Source: DAOSVX01 sp964447275
GTDB taxonomy: Bacteria > Bacillota_I > Bacilli_A > RF39 > UBA660
Assembly (NCBI GenBank): GCA_964447275.1
Contig: CAYURI010000012.1
Coordinates: 1-20,701 of the forward strand
Reading direction: 5' to 3'
DNA length: 20,701 bases
The notes under the pieces are model-generated. The model was not told where the DNA came from, ran no database searches, and saw nothing but the letters and a program-made list of their open reading frames with translations. A program made the translations under genes and the position numbers. Below, piece after piece: positions 1 through 6,156 of this stretch (its first letter is position 1; each line of letters begins with the position of its first letter).

Positions 1-961
1 TAATAAAATAAATAATAATAGTTTTTTAAATATATCATTAAGTAATAATCTAGAATCATATAAGGGAATCATTAGTGCAGATATAGAAACTGATTCTAAT
101 CAATGGAAAAAGCCTGGTTCAGGCGAAAAATTTTTAGGACAACTATTATTAATTTCTAAAATACTAGAAGATAACAAAGAAAATACATATGAGTATTTAG
201 TTATTGACGAGCCGGAACAACATCTACACCCATCTTTATATATTAAAGTCGCAAAAATATTAAATAAAATTTCAAAACAAGGAATAAAAGTTATAATAGC
301 GACTCATTCACCAATAATAACTCAATACTTTGTCGATGATACAATTGAAATTTGTAAAGTAATAGATGGATCGTGTAATTTTTTACCATCTATTAAAGAA
401 TTAATTAACATATCGTTGGAGTTTGATTGTTATAAAAAAGATGAATTAAAGTTAAAGGATTATAAATTAATAGAAAATAAATTTGAGTTATATTTTAAGA
501 ACTTTGTATTTCCAATAATTTTAAAATCATTATTTTGTAATTACATGTTATTAGGAGAAGGTGCAATAGAAAGAAAAATATTTGAGTTATATTTATTAAA
601 GTATGGTTCAAATATGGAGAAAAACGATATTGAATTTGCAATAGTTGACGGAAAAATTTTCTTTCCAATAGTAATAAGTGTTTTAAATAAATTAGGTATT
701 AAAGTATTAACTTTATACGATTTAGACGCAGAAAACCAACCAGAACATTCATACTTAAACCAAACAATAGAAAACTTATCAAATAGTGTAATAAGTTTTA
801 AACCTAAAATTGAAGATTATTTAAATATTACCAAAGAAATGAGCAATGGAAAATATAGAGGATTAGTCATTTTAATGAATGAATTTTACCTTGATAATAA
901 TGATAAGTTGTTAGAACTTTTAAATAATATAAATATCAAATTAGAAGAAATTAGGAAATAG
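1..961 (+). CDS. OLD-family ATPase with C-terminal TOPRIM nuclease domain (5' partial)
   Basis: The reading frame is open from base 2 to the TAG at 959-961, so this is the 3' part of a longer gene that enters from the left; the TTG at 416 is internal, not a start. Seen: an ABC/AAA-type ATPase end with Walker B and D-loop (VIDEPEQHLHPSL, about nt 203-241) and an H-switch (ATHSPIIT, about nt 299-322). A TOPRIM domain follows, with the GEGAIE motif (nt 554-571, acidic E-G-x-x-E) and YDLDAE (about nt 717-734, the DxD metal site). This order, an SMC/RecF-like ATPase then TOPRIM, is that of OLD nucleases, which include phage P2 Old and GajA of Gabija and act in phage defence. A partner gene, such as a UvrD-like helicase or reverse transcriptase, could lie upstream but cannot be seen. 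The family call is fairly secure; the particular defence system is unknown. Confidence 0.85.
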   Translation, partial: NKINNNSFLNISLSNNLESYKGIISADIETDSNQWKKPGSGEKFLGQLLLISKILEDNKENTYEYLVIDEPEQHLHPSLYIKVAKILNKISKQGIKVIIATHSPIITQYFVDDTIEICKVIDGSCNFLPSIKELINISLEFDCYKKDELKLKDYKLIENKFELYFKNFVFPIILKSLFCNYMLLGEGAIERKIFELYLLKYGSNMEKNDIEFAIVDGKIFFPIVISVLNKLGIKVLTLYDLDAENQPEHSYLNQTIENLSNSVISFKPKIEDYLNITKEMSNGKYRGLVILMNEFYLDNNDKLLELLNNINIKLEEIRK

Positions 962-1079
962 GTATTTTAATTATTACAAAAGCATGGTATTATGTATATA
1001 GAAATTAGTTGTTTATCAACTTATTCTTTTACGGAGAAAGTTTTATATTATCTTATTTAACGCTCCATAATTGCATTTT

Positions 1080-1112
1080 AAAACTCAAGATTAGTCTTCT
1101 TGAGTTTTTTTA
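1080..1112. terminator. Bidirectional intrinsic terminator between convergent genes
   Basis: A perfect inverted repeat of about 10-11 bp (left arm about 1080-1090, right arm 1098-1108) has a 7-nt loop and is followed on the plus strand by a run of T. On the minus strand it is followed by a weaker T-rich stretch. It sits between the converging OLD gene and the HAD gene and probably ends both transcripts. Confidence 0.8.
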
Positions 1113-1123
1113 TAATATGCTTA

Positions 1124-1795
1124 TTATTTTTCTTTTAATATTTTTTTTATTAATTCATGGACCGAATTAATAATTTTTATATTGTTATATAGTGAAATTG
1201 ATTCTTTAAATGTATATCCGTTACAATTTTCAAGTAAATCCTTATCATTTAAATCGTCTCCTATTGAATAGATTTTGTTTTTATCAATTTTTATATATTT
1301 AAAAATATCGGCCTTATTTACCCCTTTTGGATATATTTTCACTTTATTGGGTTTAACTATTATATTAGAAAGCTTTATATTATTTTTTATCTTATTATAC
1401 AAATTATTGCTTTCTTTGATAGAAGCAGTGTTATATTTTACGGCAATTATTTTATTTTTCCCTTTATTATGACAATATTTTATTCCATTCTTAAAATTTT
1501 TGTTAAGATACTCCAAATCTTTTTTTGATAGTTCCGTTTCTCTAACAACTGAATACCCACTATCATATATTTCAGCTCCATCGTTACATGATAAATAATC
1601 AAACGGAATATTATACTTTAATATTTCCTTGTTTATGGAATCAAAATATCTGCCCGTAGAAAGGATAAAAAGATTTCCTTTGCGTTTAAATCTTTTAATG
1701 CTTTTTAAGTTTCTATAAAAAGTGATATTTCTCTTTAATATATTAAAGGTCTGCCTTTTTAAAGTGCCGTCATAATCGCATATTAGTACTTCCAT
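1124..1795 (-). CDS. Cof-type HAD-superfamily phosphatase
   Basis: Protein of 223 aa, usual for a compact HAD hydrolase with a C2-type cap. Seen: motif I DYDGT at residues 7-11 (nucleophile D7, acid/base D9), the NDGA segment at 71-74 typical of Cof/IIB members, motif II STGR with S46/T47, the conserved Lys in GVNKAD (K161), and motif IV GDDLND at 179-184. All catalytic residues are present, so an active Mg-dependent phosphatase is expected, acting in the cytosol on a sugar phosphate, nucleotide or other small phosphomonoester. It is the last gene of a four-gene operon; its ATG directly abuts the stop of the S51-like gene with an embedded GAGGT ribosome site. The context suggests it dephosphorylates a product or intermediate made by the upstream nucleotidyltransferase and synthetase-like proteins; that role is inference. 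Confidence 0.85.
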   Translation of the reverse strand: MEVLICDYDGTLKRQTFNILKRNITFYRNLKSIKRFKRKGNLFILSTGRYFDSINKEILKYNIPFDYLSCNDGAEIYDSGYSVVRETELSKKDLEYLNKNFKNGIKYCHNKGKNKIIAVKYNTASIKESNNLYNKIKNNIKLSNIIVKPNKVKIYPKGVNKADIFKYIKIDKNKIYSIGDDLNDKDLLENCNGYTFKESISLYNNIKIINSVHELIKKILKEK

Positions 1796-2476
1796 TTATA
1801 CCTCTTTATTAAATTCTTTTACATTCCCAAATATTTTAATTTCCTTGTTTTTTCTATTATAAATGATTGCACCGTCATCAAATATAGCATATATCTTTTT
1901 GTTTTTTTCGTTGGCAATTTTTTGAAGCTTATTTAAATATAATTTATTATTAGTTGAATGAACATCTAAATAAAATGGATCATCTATTATTCCAAACCCA
2001 TCATAAAAAGCAAAATATTTATAATAATTATTTTTTGCAGTTATGAAATATCGCTTTTGATGAAAAACCGCTCCAGCACTTTCGCCAATAATAATTCCTT
2101 TATAATATTTTAAAACGTAAAGTAATTCTTTCTCCATAACTACTTTTGAATAAAACATTTCTGGATTGCCACCTGGCAAAACCAATATATCTGATTGTTC
2201 TATTTTTTCTTTTAAGGCTTTTGATGAATCACCATAGCAATCGGCAATATATATGTTTTTTTCATCTATTCCCAATTCTTTTAAAGGATCAATATATTTA
2301 TTATATTTTTCTCCTCCTTTTTTAAAATATTCGTTCATAAGCTTATTGGAATCAAGTTCATCTGGGAATCCCCATGGCAAAACCACTACTTTATAGTTAG
2401 CTTTTATTTTATTTTTTAAAAAATCTTTAGTTAAATTCATCCCTTTAACTATCTTACTTACTAAAACGCTATACAT
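1796..2476 (-). CDS. Peptidase S51 family (type 1 GATase-like fold) protein
   Basis: Protein of 226 aa, the usual size for the S51 peptidases (dipeptidase E, cyanophycinase relatives). Seen: the glycine-rich VLPGGNPEMFY segment at about 99-109 and the nucleophile elbow GESAGAV with S133 where class I amidotransferases carry Cys, followed by H173 in LDVHS as the likely catalytic His. The Ser elbow favours hydrolysis of a peptide or isopeptide bond over glutamine amidotransfer; PepE-type members cleave Asp-Xaa dipeptides. No signal peptide is visible, so it acts in the cytosol. It starts 3 bp after the synthetase-like gene, with an AAAGGAAG ribosome site, and abuts the HAD gene. In this operon it could process or detoxify an aminoacyl or peptidyl conjugate, as Ser hydrolases such as MccF (a different family, S66) do in microcin C immunity; that is an analogy only. 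Confidence 0.8.
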   Translation of the reverse strand: MYSVLVSKIVKGMNLTKDFLKNKIKANYKVVVLPWGFPDELDSNKLMNEYFKKGGEKYNKYIDPLKELGIDEKNIYIADCYGDSSKALKEKIEQSDILVLPGGNPEMFYSKVVMEKELLYVLKYYKGIIIGESAGAVFHQKRYFITAKNNYYKYFAFYDGFGIIDDPFYLDVHSTNNKLYLNKLQKIANEKNKKIYAIFDDGAIIYNRKNKEIKIFGNVKEFNKEV

Positions 2477-2479
2477 TAT

Positions 2480-3532
2480 CTAACTTCCTTTCTTTACTCT
2501 TCTTACATAGCTTTGAAAATCAAACCGTGTTTTCATCGTGTCATCTAAAAGTGGAATAAACTCTTCATCATCATTTCCTTCGCATACCATATTATATAAT
2601 TCAATTTTTTTATCCATAGAAAGCTTATCTAAATATGTTAGTATCCCTTCATTAAATTTACATAAATCATTTCCCCATCTTGTATTAAAAATAATTGATA
2701 ACTTTCTTGTTAATACATCTTCTGCATAATTGTAATCGTTTATATTTGTTATTATTGGTGTCCCAATAAGGATAGTATTTGCAAATGGGTTTATACATCT
2801 TTCTATTATACCAGCTAAAAACAATTGATACAATTCTTTGTTCCCACAAATAAGTATTTTTTCTTCTTCATTAAATAATGATAAATAAGTAGCCCATAAA
2901 AAATCTATATCTATATTATAATTTTTACCATTATAATTTAAACTAACACCAGTGTTTCTTTTTCTAGAAATCACTGTATATGAATTTGAAATTGTACTTA
3001 AAAATGGTCTCGCTTTATTATTTAAATAATTGGGCCTAAATAAAAGCGATGAATTTTTAAGGCCACTTGGATCGAATATTAGGCTTTTGCCTCTTTCTAG
3101 GTGACAAAAACCATTGCATTTTGGGCAATACAATTCATTTCCTATTACTTGGAAAATCCTATTATTTGGATTACATGTATCTATATTTTTTCTTTCTATT
3201 TCTACTCTCGTACAAGAACATACATATACTTCTGTTTCTTTTTCATAAATATAGCCATTTTTAATGAGCCTACTTATATTTTCCAAAAGCTCATTTAGGT
3301 AATCATTATCTTTCCAAATTTGACATTCAATTTTATGTTTTGCTATGTTAGACTGATATTCTTCAAAAAATTCTGTTCGCTCTCCAAATGAATCTAGTAA
3401 ATTAACACATAAATAAAAGGAAGCATTCATAGCTTTACTCAAAGTTTCGCCTAGTACTGGTGTTACTAGTCTAGCGTATTCATTACTTTTTTTGGGAGAT
3501 AATGGGAGTGTTACAACTGCTTTGCTTTTCAT
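2480..3532 (-). CDS. Class I aminoacyl-tRNA-synthetase-like protein, probably catalytically divergent
   Basis: Protein of 350 aa without obvious membrane segments. The layout resembles a stripped class I synthetase core of the Met/Cys/Glu type: an N-terminal strand and helix region (VVTLPLSP, residues 6-13), a helical stretch ending in LIKNGYIYEKETEVYVC (89-105), and a cysteine-rich insert with C105, C107, C120, C136, C139 and C143, like the zinc knuckle of MetRS/GluRS. Then come an ISRKRNTGVSL segment (188-198), DFLWATYLS (210-218) and ILICGNKELYQLF (226-238), recalling the MetRS order ISRQ..WG, WFDA..GY, IGKD..RFH. I cannot find a HIGH or KMSKS motif, and no anticodon-binding domain follows. 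The protein may make an aminoacyl-adenylate for a non-translational use or merely bind an amino acid or tRNA. The ATG overlaps the upstream gene's TGA (ATGA) and has an AAGGTGAT ribosome site. The fold call is moderate; specificity is unknown. Confidence 0.6.
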   Translation of the reverse strand: MKSKAVVTLPLSPKKSNEYARLVTPVLGETLSKAMNASFYLCVNLLDSFGERTEFFEEYQSNIAKHKIECQIWKDNDYLNELLENISRLIKNGYIYEKETEVYVCSCTRVEIERKNIDTCNPNNRIFQVIGNELYCPKCNGFCHLERGKSLIFDPSGLKNSSLLFRPNYLNNKARPFLSTISNSYTVISRKRNTGVSLNYNGKNYNIDIDFLWATYLSLFNEEEKILICGNKELYQLFLAGIIERCINPFANTILIGTPIITNINDYNYAEDVLTRKLSIIFNTRWGNDLCKFNEGILTYLDKLSMDKKIELYNMVCEGNDDEEFIPLLDDTMKTRFDFQSYVRRVKKGS

Positions 3533-4695
3533 TTAAGATCACCTTTCATGTAATTTAATATTTTTAACAATTCTTTATTTACTAGCTTATATTCACTTTT
3601 TATTTCTGATAGATCATAATTTATTTTACTTTGCTTGTGTATACTATATGGAATATTATTTTCATAACAATAATCAGATAATTTTTTTAAAAGATATAAA
3701 TAATGATAAATTCTTTTTTGTATTATATCAAAGCTTTCTAATTTTCTAAATATATCTGTGTTGAATATAGTTTTTAAGTTAAAATAATTCGTTTCTTTTC
3801 CATTTAGCATAATATAATTTCTAAATATATTTAATATATTATATATATTACTCAATTCTTTTTGTTGATAAAATTTCTTTATATCTATTATTTCATTGCT
3901 ATTAATGGGCTTTTCCAATATTTTTTCTTCATAACATGTTATTTTTTGTATTAATTTCTCTTTATTCAAATGTTTCTTTTCATATTTTAATAATTTACAA
4001 TAATTTTTTTCAAATTTATTATTTAAAATACATAAAAAATTATGTGCCCATTCTTTATTTTCATTTCTTATTTCTTTTTTTATATATCTATTAAAGGCAT
4101 TAAAAGATTTACTATTACAATATTGAAGAAAAAATCTTTTTTTTGTAGTAGAATAAAACTTATAATTAAAATATTCTTTCTCATTGCAAAATAATGTTAC
4201 GTTTAGATATTTATTATCATTTAATTTATTAAAATAGTTGGTTTTTCTTTTTGATAATTTTGTGGTAATAACCGAATGCAAATTATTTCTCTCTATACCA
4301 AGAATGCTAGAAACTATATAAAAATATAATTCTTCATATTTCCAAACAAATGGCTTAAATATATTAGAATATAAAAAATGTATATCTACGTCACTATTAA
4401 TTTTATTTGTATTGCGTGCGAAACTACCGGTTAAAAATATAGTTACTTTTAATTTTTCAAATATTTTGAATTCACTCGCCACATTTAAAAGTAAATTTAC
4501 GACAAGTTCCTTATGTCTTTCGATATTTGTAATTTCTCTTTTTAAGCAAAACTTTTTATTTTCTTTTCTCTTTAATTCCAATATATATTTTTTGTATATT
4601 GGCCCATATTTTTTTATTATTTTTTTAGCTTTTATGTAATCTTTCTTTTTAATTTTTACGATTACGCTATTTAAATTATATTTTTTGTTAAACAC
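3529..4695 (-). CDS. Nucleotidyltransferase-fold protein with long helical C-terminal region
   Basis: Protein of 388 aa, Lys/Asn-rich. Start is a GTG at 4693-4695 preceded by an AAAGGAG ribosome site at normal distance. Seen: the pol-beta-type nucleotidyltransferase core at about residues 83-170, with LTGSFARNTNKINSDVDIHF holding the GS (90-91) and the DxD metal ligands D102 and D104. The strand that usually carries the third acidic residue reads YLNVTLF (163-169) with Asn rather than Asp, so activity may be altered. The remainder (about 171-388) is predicted mostly helical and is not recognised. Members of this superfamily transfer NMP to proteins, tRNAs, drugs or small molecules; the substrate cannot be told here. 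It is the first gene of the operon and overlaps the synthetase-like gene by 4 bp, implying translational coupling and joint function. Toxin MNT proteins are much shorter, so a simple toxin-antitoxin pair is unlikely. Confidence 0.75.
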   Translation of the reverse strand: MFNKKYNLNSVIVKIKKKDYIKAKKIIKKYGPIYKKYILELKRKENKKFCLKREITNIERHKELVVNLLLNVASEFKIFEKLKVTIFLTGSFARNTNKINSDVDIHFLYSNIFKPFVWKYEELYFYIVSSILGIERNNLHSVITTKLSKRKTNYFNKLNDNKYLNVTLFCNEKEYFNYKFYSTTKKRFFLQYCNSKSFNAFNRYIKKEIRNENKEWAHNFLCILNNKFEKNYCKLLKYEKKHLNKEKLIQKITCYEEKILEKPINSNEIIDIKKFYQQKELSNIYNILNIFRNYIMLNGKETNYFNLKTIFNTDIFRKLESFDIIQKRIYHYLYLLKKLSDYCYENNIPYSIHKQSKINYDLSEIKSEYKLVNKELLKILNYMKGDLK

Positions 4696-4746
4696 TTTAA
4701 TAGCTCCTTTCTTTTACATATATTTTTTAGTTACCATTCTTTCTGA

Positions 4747-4790
4747 ATTATACACCCTGACCGTTTTAATAATGATATCAAATAGGGTGT
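4747..4790 (-). promoter_or_regulatory. Candidate promoter with operator-like dyad for the NTase operon
   Basis: On the minus strand a TATAAT matches the -10 consensus (plus-strand 4747-4752), about 50 bp before the GTG start. No good -35 is seen at 17 bp. A 7-bp inverted repeat, ACACCCT at 4752-4758 and AGGGTGT at 4784-4790, flanks the place where RNA polymerase would bind; its half-sites are 32 bp apart centre to centre, about three helical turns. A regulator site is plausible but unproven. Confidence 0.4.
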
Positions 4791-4848
4791 CTATAAATAA
4801 GATAAAAACGGCGCTATAAGCCATAAATGCCTTAATAGTTGCCGTTTA

Positions 4849-4969
4849 TAATATTACTATCTTTATATAAATAAGAGCGTGCATTACTATTATTAGTGAA
4901 TTTTTGTTTTCCAACACACGACATGGTATTATAAAACAAACTATTTAATATACTCATATAGTAATATTA
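4849..4969. repeat. 12-bp inverted repeat pair
   Basis: TAATATTACTAT at 4849-4860 is the exact reverse complement of 4958-4969, with 97 bp between the arms. Both arms are nearly pure A/T, so chance is possible. It could form a long-range stem in a leader RNA or mark two copies of one AT-rich site. Confidence 0.4.
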
Positions 4970-5060
4970 CCCCTTTCAATATGTAGGCTATTGTATAAAG
5001 AAAACAGAAAAAAGTCAATATATTGGCCTTGTTATTGGGTTAAATATGAAGTGCAACTTT

Positions 5061-5723
5061 TTAATTAATAATTTCATATAAATTATTTTCTAAAGCATAT
5101 AATAAATCATTATATGTTTTTATTTCTTTATTAGTAATAATACCAGCTCTACCAGTATCACTATTATAGTGAACATCACTGCCAGAAGTCATAATTAAAT
5201 TATTATCTTTAGCATATTGATAAGCCTTATTATTTTTATAACCTTCATCTTTAGCATTATATACTTCTAGACCATGTACTTCATCTTTAGAAGCTAATAC
5301 AATACTATCATTTCTAAAAGGATGAGCTTGAATAAGTAACAAATTATTTATTTGACAAAATTTATATAACTCTTTTAAAGGATAGTTATATAAATAAGAA
5401 TTATCTAATAGTAGTTTTTCTGTTATGCCATAAATTAAATAGTCACTATCAGTTTCTTTTAAAGTAATTTCTATACCAAATAAGACATTTATATCAATTT
5501 TATCACCAAAATCTTTAGCTACCTTGTAACCATTTAAAAGATAATTAATAATATCTTCCCATTTGGTTAAATTTAAGCTATTAAAATACTTTTCATAATA
5601 ATGGTCACTAATGACAATAGTTTTATAGCCTTTTTCTTTATATAGCCTTACAATATCTATTGCATTAGCTCTACCACAACGACTAGATTCTTTAGTATGA
5701 ATATGTAGTTCTGTTTTATACAT
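5061..5723 (-). CDS. PHP-domain metal-dependent phosphoesterase
   Basis: Protein of 220 aa, the length of stand-alone PHP proteins. All the metal-binding motifs are visible in order: HIH at 7-9, SDH (D40, H41), GIE (E85), QAHP (H134), LEVYN (E153 to N156) and GSDVH (D183, H185). The family uses a tri-metal centre to cleave phosphoester bonds; relatives include the 3',5'-nucleotide phosphatase / 5'-3' RNase YciV (RNase AM), histidinol phosphatase and polymerase proofreading domains. This protein is closest in style to the small YciV/TrpH-like group, but the substrate is not determined. ATG has a TTGGTGAT ribosome site 6 nt upstream. It is monocistronic and transcribed away from the DUF1292 unit. 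Codon use is typical of the housekeeping part of the window. Confidence 0.88.
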   Translation of the reverse strand: MYKTELHIHTKESSRCGRANAIDIVRLYKEKGYKTIVISDHYYEKYFNSLNLTKWEDIINYLLNGYKVAKDFGDKIDINVLFGIEITLKETDSDYLIYGITEKLLLDNSYLYNYPLKELYKFCQINNLLLIQAHPFRNDSIVLASKDEVHGLEVYNAKDEGYKNNKAYQYAKDNNLIMTSGSDVHYNSDTGRAGIITNKEIKTYNDLLYALENNLYEIIN

Positions 5724-5742
5724 TTATAATCACCAAGAATAT

Positions 5743-5771
5743 TTTATCATGTTTTACATAAAGCTTGACAA
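5743..5771 (-). promoter_or_regulatory. Promoter of the PHP gene
   Basis: Minus-strand TTGTCA (plus 5766-5771), a 17-bp spacer and GATAAA (plus 5743-5748) lie about 20 bp before the ATG. The -35 matches five of six consensus bases; the -10 is weaker. Confidence 0.55.
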
Positions 5772-5796
5772 AAAAGCAGGTATAATCGATAATTAA

Positions 5797-5825
5797 TTGA
5801 CAAAAGAGGGACAAAAATATATAAT
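5797..5825 (+). promoter_or_regulatory. Consensus sigma-A promoter of the DUF1292 operon
   Basis: TTGACA at 5797-5802 and TATAAT at 5820-5825 are perfect hexamers with an exact 17-bp spacer. The predicted transcript start near 5832 lies downstream of the TTG at 5830, which supports the ATG at 5863 as the true start of the first gene. Confidence 0.88.
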
Positions 5826-5862
5826 TTAGTTGTATATAATAAGAAAGGGAATAGTTAAAGCA

Positions 5863-6156
5863 ATGAATAATGTAATATTTAAAATGAAAATGTCAGATGG
5901 CAGCGAAGAAAGATGCGCAATAATTGCAGAATTTACTAATGAAGAAACTGGTAAAGACTTTGTTTTATACACTTTGGAAAAAGAACTTGGAATGCCTGAA
6001 AGTGGTGTATATACAGCAATTAAAAAGCAAACACCTAATGGAGAAGTATTAGAACAAATTGTTAATCCTGAAGATTTAGCATTCGCCAATGAAATGCTAA
6101 ATAGTTTAAATGAAATGGCAAAGGAGGATGAAGATAATGGAACAAGCACAAACTGA
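5863..6156 (+). CDS. DUF1292 (YrzB-like) family protein
   Basis: Protein of 97 aa from the ATG at 5863, with an AAGAAAGGGA ribosome site at 5841-5850. An in-frame TTG at 5830 is excluded because it lies at the promoter's expected transcript start. Seen: an acidic small protein with the DUF1292 pattern, a MSDGSEERCAIIAEF strand pair, then ETGKDFVLYT, GVYTAIKKQ and an acidic helix NPEDLAFANEMLNSL. This family is widespread in Bacillota and has no firm biochemical role; in Bacillus it lies beside yrrK/yrrL genes, which are absent here. The 3' end overlaps the next gene by 20 bp, so the two are translationally coupled and their products may act together. The acidic tail (KEDEDNG) arises from the bases that form the downstream gene's AAGGAGG ribosome site. 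Confidence 0.75.
   Translation: MNNVIFKMKMSDGSEERCAIIAEFTNEETGKDFVLYTLEKELGMPESGVYTAIKKQTPNGEVLEQIVNPEDLAFANEMLNSLNEMAKEDEDNGTSTN

Larger units (their letters stand above)
4696..5060. other. Non-coding stretch upstream of the NTase operon
   Basis: This 365-bp stretch holds no convincing gene, tRNA or T-box leader. It contains the GTG-proximal ribosome site, a possible -10 and three dyads: 4752-4758 with 4784-4790, 4806-4812 with 4841-4847, and 4849-4860 with 4958-4969. It is extremely AT-rich and separates the accessory block from the PHP gene. Confidence 0.6.

Noticed and set aside
416..961. A separate 181-aa gene starting at TTG 416
   Set aside because: The same frame is open back to base 2 and encodes ATPase motifs continuous with the TOPRIM part, so 416 is internal.
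3529..4695. MNT/HEPN-type toxin-antitoxin pair
   Set aside because: The nucleotidyltransferase is far longer than MNT proteins and no HEPN RxxxxH partner is adjacent.
4696..4850. T-box riboswitch before the synthetase-like operon
   Set aside because: A GGGTG is present on the minus strand, but the conserved T-box core and a specifier/antiterminator arrangement are not seen.
5011..5045. Terminator of the PHP gene on the minus strand
   Set aside because: An AATATATT palindrome with a T-rich side is there, but the stem is weak, nearly all A/T and has no proper loop.
5765..5786. Promoter TTGACA...TATAAT
   Set aside because: The spacer is only 10 bp; the perfect 17-bp-spaced pair just downstream (5797-5825) is the credible one.
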